Assembly: GCF_010015445.1 (NCBI RefSeq)
Contig: NC_053114.1
Location: 30,484,079-30,548,078 of the forward strand
DNA length: 64,000 nt
DNA from: Perca fluviatilis
Lineage: Eukaryota; Chordata; Actinopteri; Perciformes; Percidae
Reading direction: 5' to 3'
The notes beneath the pieces are model-generated. The model saw only the letters and a program-made list of their open reading frames with translations. It did not search any database and was not told the origin of the DNA. Below are positions 1 to 13,379 of the stretch, piece after piece. Numbering within the stretch: position 1 is the stretch's first letter; each line of letters opens with the position of its first letter. Both the position numbers and the translations under genes were made by a program.

Positions 1-2195
1 TGTTGAACCCACAGAGGAAATTCCTTTAATAGCAATGCAAAACTGAATTCAGTAGAATTTAGAAGCACAACAGTGGAAACAATAAACACCCACACAGGCA
101 CCAGTAAAGATGAGGAAGAAGTACATGAAGGGAGTCAGGCTGAGTCAGCGTTTGGAAACCTGTTTAAGGTTTCAAGTAAAACAAGCATGCTACTATGTAT
201 GGCTGCAACTAATTATTATTTCCATTATCAGTTATCAAAATCAATCTGTTGATTATTTCCTTGATGATTCGGCTTATTATTTTCTTCTATAAAATGTCAT
301 AGAATTGTGAAAACATTCCCATCATCATTTCCCAAAGGCCAAGTTGACATCTTTAAATGCTTGATTTGTCTGACCAGCAGTCTAAAACCCAAAGATATTC
401 TGTTTACTAGCATAGAGGACTAAGACAACAAGCCAATATTTACATTTGTCAAAGCTGGAACCAGGAAAATGTGTGAGTTTGATTGTTAGTGCTTGAAAAT
501 GTTATTAGTATCAAGAACTTAGCAACACATGAATAATTCACAACCTTTAATGTTTTGGATTATACTAAAGCTTGTCAGTCTATAAAGGCTGCCTCACTGT
601 CTTGATTTGTTAGTGACTTGTTTAAATGTAAAAGCCAGCTGATCCTGATCACCTGTAGGACTTCAGTGCCCACGGCAGAACTAGGATGATGCTTCATTTA
701 ATCATATGCGCTCTTAATTAACTTTCACTGACATTAGGCCTATGGATACCTTAAATTATAAGTGTTAGGGTCAGAGTGAAAACAATTTAAATTGGATATT
801 TTTTTGCTTTAATGTATTACAAAAGACAGGAGTGAACTGCAGACAGGATCGATGCTTTGTTTCAGTGCAGTAATATGAACACTGATTGGTATGGAACTGT
901 TGTTCAAGTCATTACAGAACATTGTATGAGACCAGATTGCAGTAGGAGTTGACAGGAGTTATCATCATATAATAGATAGGGTTATTAATTCAAATAACAC
1001 AAATAACCTACCCTGGCTGTAGGCTAACCGCTCCATACTCTCACTATGAGTGATGCCCCAGCGGTGGAGACTCTGAGGGGAGTACATGGTGAGTGGTACT
1101 CTCCTTTGCCCACTGTATTGTTGCAAAGAGGATAGTAAATCAAGCAGATCCCTGAGTCCTGAAGTGGCTCCCTCTGGTCTGTTTCCTGTTAAGCTGCTGC
1201 AGCACTTTCAAGTTTATTTGGATTTTTCTGATTCCCTGGAACCAGATGACCCTCAAATATGGTGTTTTCCTGTTTGGTCACAGTCTCAGGATGTGCTGGG
1301 CTTCTGCTGAGCTGTGCAAGACAGCCTAGAAAAAAACAGTGGAGACAGAATAAGATCTTAGAAGCAGGAAGATTAGAGAAGAGTATATCAAACGATCCAG
1401 GGAATACAAATGCTTTTACCATAATTGCTCCTGTCTGGTGTAGCCTACACAAAACAAGGATACCGCCAAACATTACATTGCACAACCCAACTTTGTTAAA
1501 TGCCCAAACATCCCTGCCAGGTACAGGTGGTATGTAGCCGCTGGCCCAGTAGGATGCATACAATTTTCAGATGGACAAGAATTGCTGTTTTGAAAAACAA
1601 CTAACCATTTGCATTTTAAGCCTGATTCCAGGCATATCATTAAAGAATAAGATAAGACAAAATGGCTATTCAGTCATCCGTTATCATCAGTTATCAGGCT
1701 ACTATATTGCCCCAAATTGTACTTGTGTAATTAGACTCAATGATTAGTTGCATCTTTGCCTCCCATTTATCCTCACTGATTCAAATAAACACTGTAAACA
1801 CATACACCACAGGATGAGACCTTTCACTGTCATAAATAATATATTCCCTCAGATATTCTGCTAAACTCTTCTTAAATCTTGATTTAATGCACAAATTGTA
1901 TAGTAACTACCAAAACTGACATTCTAAAACAGAATATAGAAGGAGGAGGTTTTACCTTTTCTTCGAGTGGTAGCTTATGAGGAATGCATCCAGTGGGCCT
2001 CCACCTTACCATGATGTAAGAGGGGGAGGTAAAAGCCTCCGACCTCACCAACTGACGAATGTTAGCTCCATTACAACAGACAGCAAGAGAAACTGTCGTA
2101 GCATGGAGGCTACAGTAAACTACATTACAAGGACCACTGGTGTCTTTCCCTTTTTTGTTGTTTCCTCTTGTTCTGCCTCTCTTGCTCTGCTTGAC

Positions 2196-2198
<3 letters not shown>

Positions 2199-2242
<44 letters not shown>
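2199..2242. repeat. (CT)n microsatellite
   Basis: About 22 uninterrupted CT units, read directly. Confidence 0.97.
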
Positions 2243-2243
<1 letters not shown>

Positions 2244-3213
2244 ATAACTGAGGGCTGACCAGGGATCATATGACTGGTCTCTTGCACCCCTCAGCTGACT
2301 CTATACTGCCTGTGTTAATTCTCTAAATAGCTGCATTTAGCAGAGAATTCATAATTCAGACCGCTGCTGCCTTGATGTTGATGTCCATTTGTTTTTTTCA
2401 TTCTCCTATACCTGTTTTCTGCCTCCCCTGTGTGCTGCCCTATCAACATCACAATTTTCATTATCTAAAAAAATGTGTAAGCCTCTTAATCTTTTTGTTT
2501 GCATGTGCTTTTGTGAGGCTGTTCATACATTTTCTGCCTGTTTGTGAGTACCTATAACACTGTGTCACATGTAAGAATTCACCAATAGGGACAACAACAA
2601 CTATAAAACTATATAGTTATACTATAAGAATTTGGGCTTAAATGTTTTTTTAATTGAATGCAATTGATTTAATATTTTCATCAAGATGCAAGATAAAAAA
2701 GCATAACAATGTCAATATCTTGCATTCTCAATCTGCATGCATGCAGCCTGCATGGCAGTTTTTTTTTCTGCACATCAAAAGTACACATGACAGTCTCTTT
2801 TTCAGTTTTTCATTTTTACATCTCTCTCCTTCCGCCCTGCATCCACTTTCCTCCTTCACTCTGTCTTGTCTCTCTCCTCTCCCATCATCTCAGAACCACA
2901 CCTTAACAAACACTACTTGCAGGGTGGTATGTTTGTACCATATGACCATGTCCATCATTGTAGGAACACACCCTTCCACATGACAGACAGCCGGATCAAC
3001 AAATCAGTAGCCTTTAGTGGTACCCATTTCCACCAATAGGAGGAAGAGATGCTGTTTCGTCGTAGTAGCAAGCCTTTCATTCTGCAGCAGTGCTGGAGTG
3101 GTGCTACGCTCACAGATTCCAATACTGTGATTTATTAATATTTTGATTCGCAGAAAACAAGAAACAGTGAGTATACTGTCCTACAATAGCAGAAGAGATA
3201 CTGTAATTATACC

Positions 3214-3331
<118 letters not shown>

Positions 3332-3728
3332 GTTTTACGCCATCGTCCCGTATGAACATGTACATATGTTATCATGCGATTGTTGCATCTCACCTCAGGC
3401 AGTAGAAAGCAGAGAGTTGATCCTTATCTCTGCAGCTTATCAGCACTCAGTAGTCCAGTCCCAAAAAGGATAAGTCTATGCTCTGGTCCAGTATATGGAG
3501 CGTGAGGCAATGACTCTGTGGAAACTGGTCAAGATGGGCTTGATTCCTCGACTTCCTGGCAGAATGTACATTCCAAGCTTCAGGGTGTCAATCCCAGGCC
3601 AGTTGTGGCAGCTACAGGCAGCAGTGAGTGGCTCCTAGATGTCCCATGGTGGAAACTTCAGATGGTACCATTACTGCCACAGAGATGATGAACAGATATA
3701 TGTTCTTTTACATATTCTTTCAAAACAC

Positions 3729-3729
<1 letters not shown>

Positions 3730-3777
<48 letters not shown>
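3730..3777. repeat. (CTAT)n microsatellite
   Basis: Twelve tetranucleotide units, read directly. Confidence 0.97.
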
Positions 3778-5413
3778 GTATCTTATTCAATCAAATCTAG
3801 AGGTGCTGCAAAGCTGTTAAATCAAAATGAGCTTCTACAGGTCTGAAGCAGTAAGCCGGAACAAGCTCTGGAGACATCACCAACAGAAACCATAACCATC
3901 ACCCCACACAGCACCCAATGACAATAGAGCAGGAAGCCAGAGAGAGGGGGTGGGGTATGGGAGTAACACAGCAAAGAGGGGAGAAATAGTCCAGAGGAGG
4001 CTTGTAGAGGGATATATACAGTGAGGAGGAGAGGAGAGAGAGGGGCACTGACTTGTACTCCTAAATACACCCCACCTACGCATAATACACTGCTCATATG
4101 AATGGGATACATGAAAATATGAATGAAAACATACACATATTGGTGAACAGCGCTTTCTGCAATAGAGGAGGGTCAAGACTGCTGTTACCAACCAATCCCT
4201 GAACAGAAAGGGAGGTCCTTGTTGAGACAGACCAGAAATTGGTGTGTGTGTGTGTGTGTGTGTGTGAATGACTTTGCAGCTAAGAGAATGAAATAGTATC
4301 ACTGCAGCTAGAATATACTCTCAGTGAAATAAGATAACGCTTATTCTGCTAATGCTTTCCTATAAACCAACACAAAGAATGATCAGCAAAATGAAAGATA
4401 AAAGAGAGTATTGTACACTTGGGTAGATGAAAATACAATAAATACAATAAGATCTGTACCATCATATATAATTGTAAAGTTTGCACTATTTATAATAAAA
4501 AAAAGTGTGTTTTTAAATTGAAAAACTAGCAGGTTATGATTTGTTTTAAGAATTGTGGACATAGGGCGACCATTCGTGTACATCTGGATTACAGACTGTC
4601 TCTATTGTAAAACACCAACACATTTTAGTAGCAATTACCTTTAGATTTGATTACAGAGTGCCTTTTTGAAATCTATAAACTAGCAAAAATAACAGGAAGC
4701 AAAAAACTGTTTTTCCGAAGCAAGAAAATATTTATTTGTAAAAAAAAATACAGTAGAAATGACTTATTTCAGAAAGAGAAAGGAGATATATTTACGTACA
4801 GTTAGAGAGCTATGTCTTATCTACAAAAATCATTTGAAGAGAAGCAGGCAGCGCCGACGACTGTTTCCTCACTTTCACCATTGTAGCTACGAGGTTAAAT
4901 ATAATAACTATATTTGCAGTTATTTCAAAATGTCTGGAATTTATTTTGTTATTATATATACTGTATGGTAATGTGAGCTGGTACTGTTTAACAGGGTTTA
5001 CCTGGGTAAGTAGTTATAATATTGTGTAATTGTGGCATTTGTGGTGCAAAATGGGCTGTGGTATTTGATTTCATTAGATTTTACTGCACACATGTACCTA
5101 ATTTGTTCACTTATTTAATTTATTAACTAGTAACAAAAGGGTGGCTCCATCGCCTACATTCAAAATGAGAGATATTTTTCTGTTCTCTGTTTTCAAACCA
5201 ATAGATTAAGCTTTTGATACACGGACAACTCTGACAACACTGAATTAGAGACATCTACATATTGATATTTTTAATAGCAGTGGCGATCCAAAAATAAATA
5301 TTAAAGTTATAATGGTTTTTAAAAAATCTGTTTACAGGATTGAATGCTTGAAGAATTATTCCAAAAGCAACTAACACTGATCATACAATTTGTATTGCCT
5401 TTTAATGAGTCCT

Positions 5414-5743
5414 TTAGTCCTCAAACTCTGCAGCATAAAGCACTTGCTGGAATTTCATCCGTACCTCCATTCTTTTTTTAATGGTAAGCCTCTTCAGTGA
5501 AGGCAGAAGGCTGAGCAGAAACAGTTCATCTTCATCTCTGAGGTTGGTCAGGGCATCTGCAGAGCTTATCTCAGTTTCTGTGGTGGTTTGCCTTTTACGT
5601 TTAAGAGAGACTCCCATCTCCTGATGATTGTTTGGACAGGACTCCACAAGAGAAAAGCTAGTACTAACGACAGGCAGGGGACATTGTTGCTCCTTCTCAT
5701 CTTTATCTCGCTCTTTCTCCACATCCTCACCACTTACAGCTAC
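5414..5743 (-). CDS. MADF-BESS gene, coding exon 2 (BESS motif)
   Basis: Encodes residues 115-223 plus TAA. An acidic/basic linker and a KRKR-type basic patch precede the BESS-like helix pair with FLLSLLPSL. It opens in phase 0 after a CCACACAG acceptor whose polypyrimidine tract is weak. Confidence 0.72.
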   Translation of the reverse strand, partial: VAVSGEDVEKERDKDEKEQQCPLPVVSTSFSLVESCPNNHQEMGVSLKRKRQTTTETEISSADALTNLRDEDELFLLSLLPSLKRLTIKKRMEVRMKFQQVLYAAEFED

Positions 5744-7304
5744 CTGTGTGGCATGTCAACAAGAAATATTAGCATTACTGGTTAACACAGACAACATCTT
5801 TGAAAACAAGCTTAAAATGTATTTGGCAATCACAGCCATACATATAAAAAAAAGTCCCTTATACAACCTATACCTCCTACTGGGAACAAAACACACTTCC
5901 AGGTTTGAATGGGTTTCTACTTTCTTGTAAGTCTGCAGATAAAAAGAAACTATTTTAAATATAAAAAATGAATACATTTTTAAAAAATAAGCTATTTTAT
6001 ATACATACAATTCAGTAGGGCCTGGCTGAATAATTAACAATAAAAAAAGAATATTGGCCTACATAAAAAAAAAGTATCAATATCTCGTTCAACCTCAAAA
6101 ATCCGATATTCATCCTCTTTTATTTTGTGAAAGCAAAAATAATATTGGTTACTTAAAGTCTTTTGCTCTTTTGCTTTGATACACACAATTAGTCAATGGC
6201 ACTGCAGTCAGCTTTTACTTCTTTTTGCCATGTCCCACCTAAATTGGTTGTTGATCTCTGTATGTTTTTTATTTGTGCATATAAAAAAAGAAGAAATATA
6301 CAATAACATTAAAAAAAGCACATTAAAAAAAGAACAGGTGGGACGGAAAAAAAACCCAAGGGCTTGTAAAAGAAACCCTAACACTAAAATAAAAAAGACA
6401 GCTGACATGCTTGCCACCAATTTACAAATTAACATAAATATTTTTAAAATATCTAAAGTAAAGACAAGATAAAAAAGGGGGTAGCCTACTGCAGATTATA
6501 ATCAAGGGGGAAAATAAATAACTAAAAAACAGTTATTACAATAACATATATTTGCACTGTTCATACACTGTATCATGACTGAATTAACACAGTGCTAGTC
6601 CATCAAGAGAAGTTGTTTTTAAGTATTATTTTCAAGATTATCGGGTTTCCACGATGTGCTTTTATTTTGAAAAGTAAACCCGGATATTCTGAGAGGCAGA
6701 CGTCATACGTAGCTGTTAGCAACATCCTCTCTCTGGATGTTGTCATGCGATTAGTTTGTACAAAAATCAATTTAGTTTGCGTTAGGGATGTATAGGTATA
6801 AATCCATATTATATATAGATGAGACTACAGCAGAGTGTAAATATGATTATTACAGCCTATTGTTAGCAGTGGTGGTGGCTATGTTTCCATAGGCCCAAGT
6901 AAAAAAACTAAATTAAAAAATGACGTGAATACATTTACAATCAATGGATGACAGACACAAACCTCGTCGGTCTCTCCCTTGCCAGTTTCTACTCTGGGTT
7001 TGACGTAGGCGCTGAGCCAGGCTAGCTGGTGGTACAGCACCGGGACGGGCCTCTCCACCAGGTTCTCGTCGCCTGTCAGCAGAGGGAAGCTTCTCTTGGC
7101 CATTCGCTTCTTCGCCTTACAGAACTTGTCGCGTAGATTTTTCCATTTCAATTTCACCTCCTCCTCCGACTTTCCCATGTCGTCTGCGATGTCTCTCCAC
7201 GACAAATGTCCCTTCAGATTGTCTTTGTAGTCCCGACGTGATTGGTCATATAAATTCGGGTGTTCACGTATCAAGTCCGCTAGCTTCTTCTCAATAGTAT
7301 TCAT
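5414..7304 (-). CDS. MADF-BESS domain protein (Adf-1-like), two exons
   Basis: Predicted DNA-binding or chromatin-associated protein of about 223 aa. Exon 1 is 7304-6963 (114 codons) and exon 2 is 5743-5414 (110 codons including stop), joined in phase 0 across a 1.2-kb intron with GAG|GTTTGT donor and CCACACAG acceptor. Residues ~9-70 have the MADF (Myb/SANT-like) pattern: LIREHPNLYD, then SWRDIADDMG, then KWKNLRDKF. The C-terminal end has a BESS-type motif (DEDELFLLSLLPSLKRL, then a basic helix). The start is the first ATG, just before the MADF domain. MADF-BESS proteins are usually sequence-specific transcriptional regulators; in fish many are small lineage-expanded genes, and some resemble the accessory MADF/Myb-like proteins of PIF/Harbinger transposons. 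No transposase was seen beside it. The target and expression cannot be inferred. No frameshift or stop is seen, so it looks intact. Confidence 0.75.
6963..7304 (-). CDS. MADF-BESS gene, coding exon 1 (MADF domain)
   Basis: Encodes residues 1-114. It begins with MNTIEKKLADLIREHPNLYD and holds the three conserved tryptophan/aromatic helices of a MADF domain. The exon ends in phase 0 at GAG|GTTTGTG. Confidence 0.78.
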
Positions 7305-9948
7305 TTTATTTTCTGTTTATTTACTTCATCGCGAAGTCCTTTCGTCGGCAGACAACGATTGAGGTTCGTTCTCCTGGCAGAAGGAAGTGCGAATATCCAT
7401 TAATTCAAAATAAAGGTTTTGCCATTGACGTATTTTTTTGACAGGCTATCATTGAATACAAGAAATTAAAATAAAAAAAATGATTTTACGTATATCACAT
7501 TGTCTTATATTAAATTAGAATAGATAGAGCTTCCATATGATTAAAGCAACAGCAGATTGCACATAAATCAGGGCCTGCAATTTATCCTACAGAACCAAAC
7601 ATGGTGATACAGTGCCAGTTGGCTTTATAGCCCCAAATGGAAGCACACAACTGAAAATGCAAACGTACAATTCAAACACAGAAACGGCTTGAAAGCCTGT
7701 CTGTTAACCATTTAAACTCATGTAATTAACAATACATTATTGCATACTTGTTCTACCTGTCCTATGTAAACGGTCGACATTTAATCAGTCTACACTGTCT
7801 GTTTGAAAATGTTCAAATTCAAAGTAATATCAGAATCTATATGTCAAGGTAGTCGTAAGAATTAGAAGCATCAATCCAATTTAAATTCTAGACCTATGTA
7901 TCCCAGCACTGGCTTTTATTCCGGAGTGCACTGTGCTTCCTGCCTGCCTGCACTAGATGGCGTATTTTCTCTTTTCTTTTCTTTTCTTTTCTACTCTACT
8001 TAGTCTTTTATTTTCACTGTGTTGACTCAGTGAACAGTTCAATAAACGCAGATCTGGGGTAGCTTCAAGGACACACAATACTGTCATAGACATAAAAATA
8101 ATTTTAATGGGCTTCTCCTTTGAAGACACTTTAAAGGGACTAGAAATCATGTGGCTAAGTGTGTTGGGTTGTCATTGTCCATAATGTTTTGAGATTATAG
8201 TATTTTATTCTTTCTTTTCCTCCTTATGTGTGTCTTTTGGGTTTAAAAATATTTTTATCTATGCTACTGAAACATAGTAGTGGTAAGCAAATGCCAGAAG
8301 TGCTGGTTATGGTATAAACTTCATAATTAACATAATTGCTATCAGGTGGTAGATGGCTTTTTAAGTGCATGTTTTGTATATATAAAGAAAATATCCTTGA
8401 AAAATCCAATTGTTCGCCAAAACATCATAATAAATCATTTGGTGTGCAATTTTCTGGTTTATTCTATGTGTAAGCTGCTGTCAAGAGTGTCCCTCTCTCA
8501 TGAAACATATAAATGGAATTGCTTTTATGTCATTACTTATTTTATGTAGATTTATATTTGTGTTGTTTATTTGTGTAGTCATATTTGTATTTAGATATTT
8601 ATGCAGTCCCTTACACTGAGGTCTGGATCTTTCAGTTTGGGGTAACGCTTAATTATCAAAGGCCACAATTTAAATGAAGGCTAATTTAAATAGTTTTTAA
8701 ATGGTAACCACATGAAGACTCCAGGCAGGTGTGATGAATACTCACATCACAACATCAAATTTCATTTACATCTGAAGGCCACAAGGGAGAGTCGTGACAG
8801 ATCAAACATCGTCTCTGTTGGAGGCAGTCTAAGTGTCACCTGGAAGTCCTCATGTGAGACAGTAAAGATTACAGGGACAGCACAATGGATAACACCAATT
8901 ATGAGGACATCAGCTATTATCACAGGGATGTTACAAGTGATGGCACACCCAGTCACAGTGACAATTACAGTACAACTGACTAGACTACTTACACAGGGTC
9001 CAGGGGGCAACCTGTTATTATTGGGATCCATAAAGTCAAGACACCTTCATTTAAAGAGAAAACACAAATTATATAGACAGCACAAGTGATGGTTAACAGT
9101 TGTATTCCATTTGGTCTGATAAATATGGAAAGTTCTTGTTGCTGACTGAGACAGAACTCAAGACAGTCACATATCAAATACACATGAAGCTTCATCATGG
9201 CTTACCTTTTACATGCTTTATGGGTCTTGGGAGATCTCTGTTGATGTATTTATATTTGTTTGATTTGTTTTAATGCAGTGTGTTGCCATGTCCTACAAAA
9301 TGACAGCTCTTTAACTGCTGGGTTCACAAGAATTTTAAGAAATAAAAGTGGAATGATGATTGTGCAGAAGAGGTTTAAGAATCCGGCAATAATAGGTCAC
9401 AAAACCTTTATTGGAAAATGTGGAAAAACACAGGGAGAATAAAAAATGTGAATGTTGAGTTGAACAGTGAAACTCCAGAGACTACACCAGTCTGGCTTTC
9501 AGACAAAGGGCAATCTAAATAAATAAATAAATACATAATTTGCACTAATGTGCTTTTCCTCTTTGATTGAGACTTTTGGCATATCAGGTAACTAATCCCA
9601 CTAATGCATTAACATTTTCAGCAGTCCAGAGCATTTTACTCCTGCAGTGATTGTTGGAGACTGCCTGTCAGCAGACAGTAACCACAAGAGAGCAGCGGAG
9701 CCTTTATCTTTCTTCATGTGCTTCAGCAGCAAGTTTTCCACTTATAAGAGCTCATCAGAAAAGCCAGTAACCGCAAATGAAAGCTGCATGATTTCTGTTT
9801 GTCAGGTGAATAGAAACAAATTGTATCGGGATTAAATATTATATTATAATATCAATTTTAGCACCTGCCAAGTACAGTATAATCCAATGCCATTGATCTA
9901 CTGCAGTGCCATGCAGTGCGTTTTGATGGCAGTTGTTGTGTTTCGGCC

Positions 9949-10035
9949 ACTTTTGCTACCAGGCGGTACAGGAATTTGAACCGCTGACCCTCTGGTCATG
10001 AGGTCACTTCTGCAACCATTTGGCTACTGTCCTCC
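9949..10035 (-). mobile_element. tRNA-derived SINE fragment
   Basis: Read on the minus strand it starts with an A-box-like GTAGCCAAATGG and has a B-box-like GGTTCAAATTCC about 50 bases later, the split promoter spacing of a tRNA-derived SINE. No acceptor stem pairs, so it is not a functional tRNA gene. Confidence 0.5.
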
Positions 10036-10302
10036 ACAAATGTTTATCTTGTATATGTCCTCTATTTCCTGCTGAAGTATTTTGTTGCACATTGAACCTG
10101 TAGGCCTACAACTCAAAATAAAGTTGCTATTGAGATTATAATAACAGAACGGTACCTGTATTTATTAGGCGTGCCATAAATATGACAAAAATGAATGGTT
10201 TGGGTTTTTTAATACTACTGTGTGTGTCTGTCTGCTGTGTTATCTGACCTGTGAGTGACTCAACGTCCCAAATTGTCTCCACAAACTCACTCTCTTTCTC
10301 AG

Positions 10303-10303
<1 letters not shown>

Positions 10304-10347
<44 letters not shown>
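10304..10347. repeat. (CA)n microsatellite
   Basis: About 22 CA units; its left edge abuts a short unique segment that recurs in inverted orientation at 12.83 kb. Confidence 0.96.
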
Positions 10348-10348
<1 letters not shown>

Positions 10349-10730
10349 CAGTGTGAGTGACATATTTATCTTCAGAGGAAAGGAGGAGGGAGAACAGAGC
10401 AAGATACACAGCCTAAAAACAGACACCAGGCAGGTAGTCATAGATAAATCTGTGTGTCGATGGTAGTATCTGAGACAAGCTGAGCCAGCTAGTGAGCCAG
10501 ATAATGTAGTGTATAGTAGTGGAGCCAAAAACTTTGAATGGGAAGTTTAATTGACACAGTTGGAAGATCTAAAAGAGAATTGGCAATCTCATGGCTTCTA
10601 AGGTTCTGTGTTGTCAATGAAACTCAGTAATTTTATCATTCTTGTCTAGACCTGATAATCCACAGACCTTAGTATCTGGTGATGGGAAAGACATTTTCCA
10701 TCCCGAGTCATCCTCTGGTATCTGAGCGTA

Positions 10731-10732
<2 letters not shown>

Positions 10733-10769
<37 letters not shown>
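10733..10769. repeat. (TG)n microsatellite
   Basis: About 18 TG units. Confidence 0.95.
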
Positions 10770-10770
<1 letters not shown>

Positions 10771-12029
10771 GTCGCAGAGCAGCTCTTTCCCAGACCAGTG
10801 ATAAGTGCCACCTCAGTGGGGGCTTTGACACCTGGGCTGGTGTAAAGGGGGGTTGGGGGACGTGAGAAGTCTGGGGTTCACACCTCTTTGACGATAGGAG
10901 ATGATCCTGTAACTAACCCTCCTAATACACACAGACACTCGTACTAGAAATCCATGTTGCACATTAAAGGAACATACCGCCAGCTTTGCAAGTTTTAGCC
11001 CAATAATGTATTAATCCCTATCATTTTCCAGATTACATCATACATTTTCTGATCTGCAGTAACTAGTTTACATTCATTGGTGATACATTACATAAACCTT
11101 CATTCCACTTTATTGTATTATTATTGTATTTCTATTGTATTTATTATACCTTCATTGTATTTCCATAGAAATGCAGTTGTGAGCAGGGTTTTTAAAAACT
11201 TTCTAGTGAAGCATTCATGAAAGTTCCACCATTTGAACTCTGCAGACCGCCAAAAAGTGTTGCTCAACCTATGTTGTTGACAAATCAAACCTGGAGGACA
11301 AACCGAAACAAATGTTAATCATGTTTATATTGTTGTTTTATTTAGAGGATAATGTGTGTAAATGTGATCCTTTCTTGCATTAAAAAGGTTGCTATTTGAC
11401 TACATTCACCTATCTTGGATGTCAGTGTCCTTGAATGCACTGGCAAAGAAGCCCTGCTTACAACTGCATCACCATGCCATGATAGTGTAACTTTTACAAA
11501 TAAATAAATAAAACAAATAAACAGGACAATGGAATACCCAGTTCAAACATAATTCAAGTTGATTTTCTTACTGAGCGAGCTAAATGGAAACTAATGGCTG
11601 CCTGGAAGGTAAGAAATCAGTCTGAAACTCATGACAGGCTTTGGAAAATGTTTGGCACTCATGTAAATTACATGAGATAACCACAGGAATGATCTTTTCA
11701 CTGTCATGACAGGCATTATATTTGTCAAACTGAATTCCTGCTCTGGAAATGTGACCTTTTCTCACAAACATGCCGACATGTTCAATGGTTATTTTACAGT
11801 GGTGTAAAAAATGTGCCCGTGTTTTCAGTGGAGTGGTTTATAGTCGCATTGTTTTACTGAAATCTTTCTCTTGGAAAGGTTTGATCATCACACACCGGAC
11901 AGCTAATGGCAGCATCATCACAGTAGGACATGCCACTGTGTGCACCAGTTAAGAGTTGATGTTCTTCAGGTTCTCTAAAGCTAAATGACAAGGCTCCATA
12001 GTGCCAGCGTACCAATCATGTACTTACTG

Positions 12030-12030
12030 C

Positions 12031-12063
<33 letters not shown>

Positions 12064-12083
12064 ACGTGCGCACGCACACACAA

Positions 12084-12137
<54 letters not shown>
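12030..12137. repeat. (CT)n-(CA)n compound microsatellite
   Basis: A CT tract with one interruption runs through a CACGTGCGCACG junction into about 27 CA units. Confidence 0.95.
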
Positions 12138-12139
<2 letters not shown>

Positions 12140-12724
12140 CTGTTCCTTCTGACTCATTTGTACTATTTAAGGCTTTTGTGAGTTTGTTCTTGAGCCTTGC
12201 TATGTATCATACTCATGTTCTGGATGTGCATACAGTGTGCTGCTTTCCCTCTCACAAGTTTGAGCTCTGCTAATTTTGTCACCTCTTACATCAATGATCA
12301 CTTATATCTTGTGTCAGTACAGCAGAACTCACAATGAATTTCTCCACAATACAGTTCTTTCTATTTCTGACATCAAGTAAATGACAAGAAACGAGTGATT
12401 TGGCTATAGTGACATTCAAAATGAATGTTTGCAGAAAGAGGTTGAGGAAATAGAAAGAGCTTTCTGAAATGCTCTACTTCTGTGAGTGAAAAACAGCAGC
12501 TAAATGTGGACTGAAGACTAAGCAGATGAAGCTTGATTTGGACACAGCCATAAAAGATAACTGTGTGACAGGACGAAGAGAAGGTGGTCGAGTGTGTGTG
12601 TTTGTCAGTCCCATGTTAAAGGGAAGTGTCTGTGCTTATCAAAGAGCACGATGAGGTGACATGTACCTGCTGAAGAGCTATCAGCTCTTTTACTGTGCTG
12701 TTACCCCCAACCACACAGAGACAA

Positions 12725-12756
<32 letters not shown>

Positions 12757-12785
12757 TGTGTGTGTGTGTGCGCGCGCGTGCGTGA

Positions 12786-12836
<51 letters not shown>
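12725..12836. repeat. (TG)n microsatellite with CG-rich core
   Basis: Two long TG blocks are separated by a short alternating CG/TG core near 12770-12790. The whole tract is alternating purine-pyrimidine, a Z-DNA-prone composition. Confidence 0.95.
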
Positions 12837-12837
<1 letters not shown>

Positions 12838-13344
12838 CTGAGAGAGAGAGTGAGTTTGTGGAAACGATTTGGGACGTTGAGACCGGCAGTCATCAGACCC
12901 TGCAGAAATATGTTTCCATATTAAAACATTTATTTGGATTTGATGTTGTCTTCTGTTGTCTTTGTCCACAGGTTGACAGCCGGTTGAATCTCAACCATCA
13001 CCTGGAAGTAGTCTGCAGTGTTTTGGGGTTGGTTTTTGCTGTATTTTTGGTTTTCTTCCATAAATGTATGCAAGTTTTAGTATATCACCATGTTTGCCTT
13101 TTATTTTGGATAACTTACAAGTGGCGTCTGCTCTCACCATGGCTGGAAGTCTCTTTCCCTGGCATGGGTGCCATAATTTAAACCTAAAGTATAGAGTGTT
13201 GTAGTAGCAGCAAAAAAACACATAACGCCGTCGTGCAGAAAAAGTTACGTCCTTCAGCACACAGACAAAGACTGTAGGCATCGCTTTTTCATTAGTCATT
13301 GCATGTTTCTATATATAATTTATGTGAGAGTAACAACGGAACTT

Positions 13345-13347
<3 letters not shown>

Positions 13348-13379
<32 letters not shown>
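13348..13379. repeat. (CA)n microsatellite
   Basis: About 16 CA units. Confidence 0.95.

Noticed and set aside
8885..8986. Short ORF starting MDNTNYEDISYYHRDV, reminiscent of a chemokine-receptor N-terminus
   Set aside because: It stops after about 33 codons, and no transmembrane segments follow in any frame within the next kilobase; the acidic/Tyr-rich look is probably chance.
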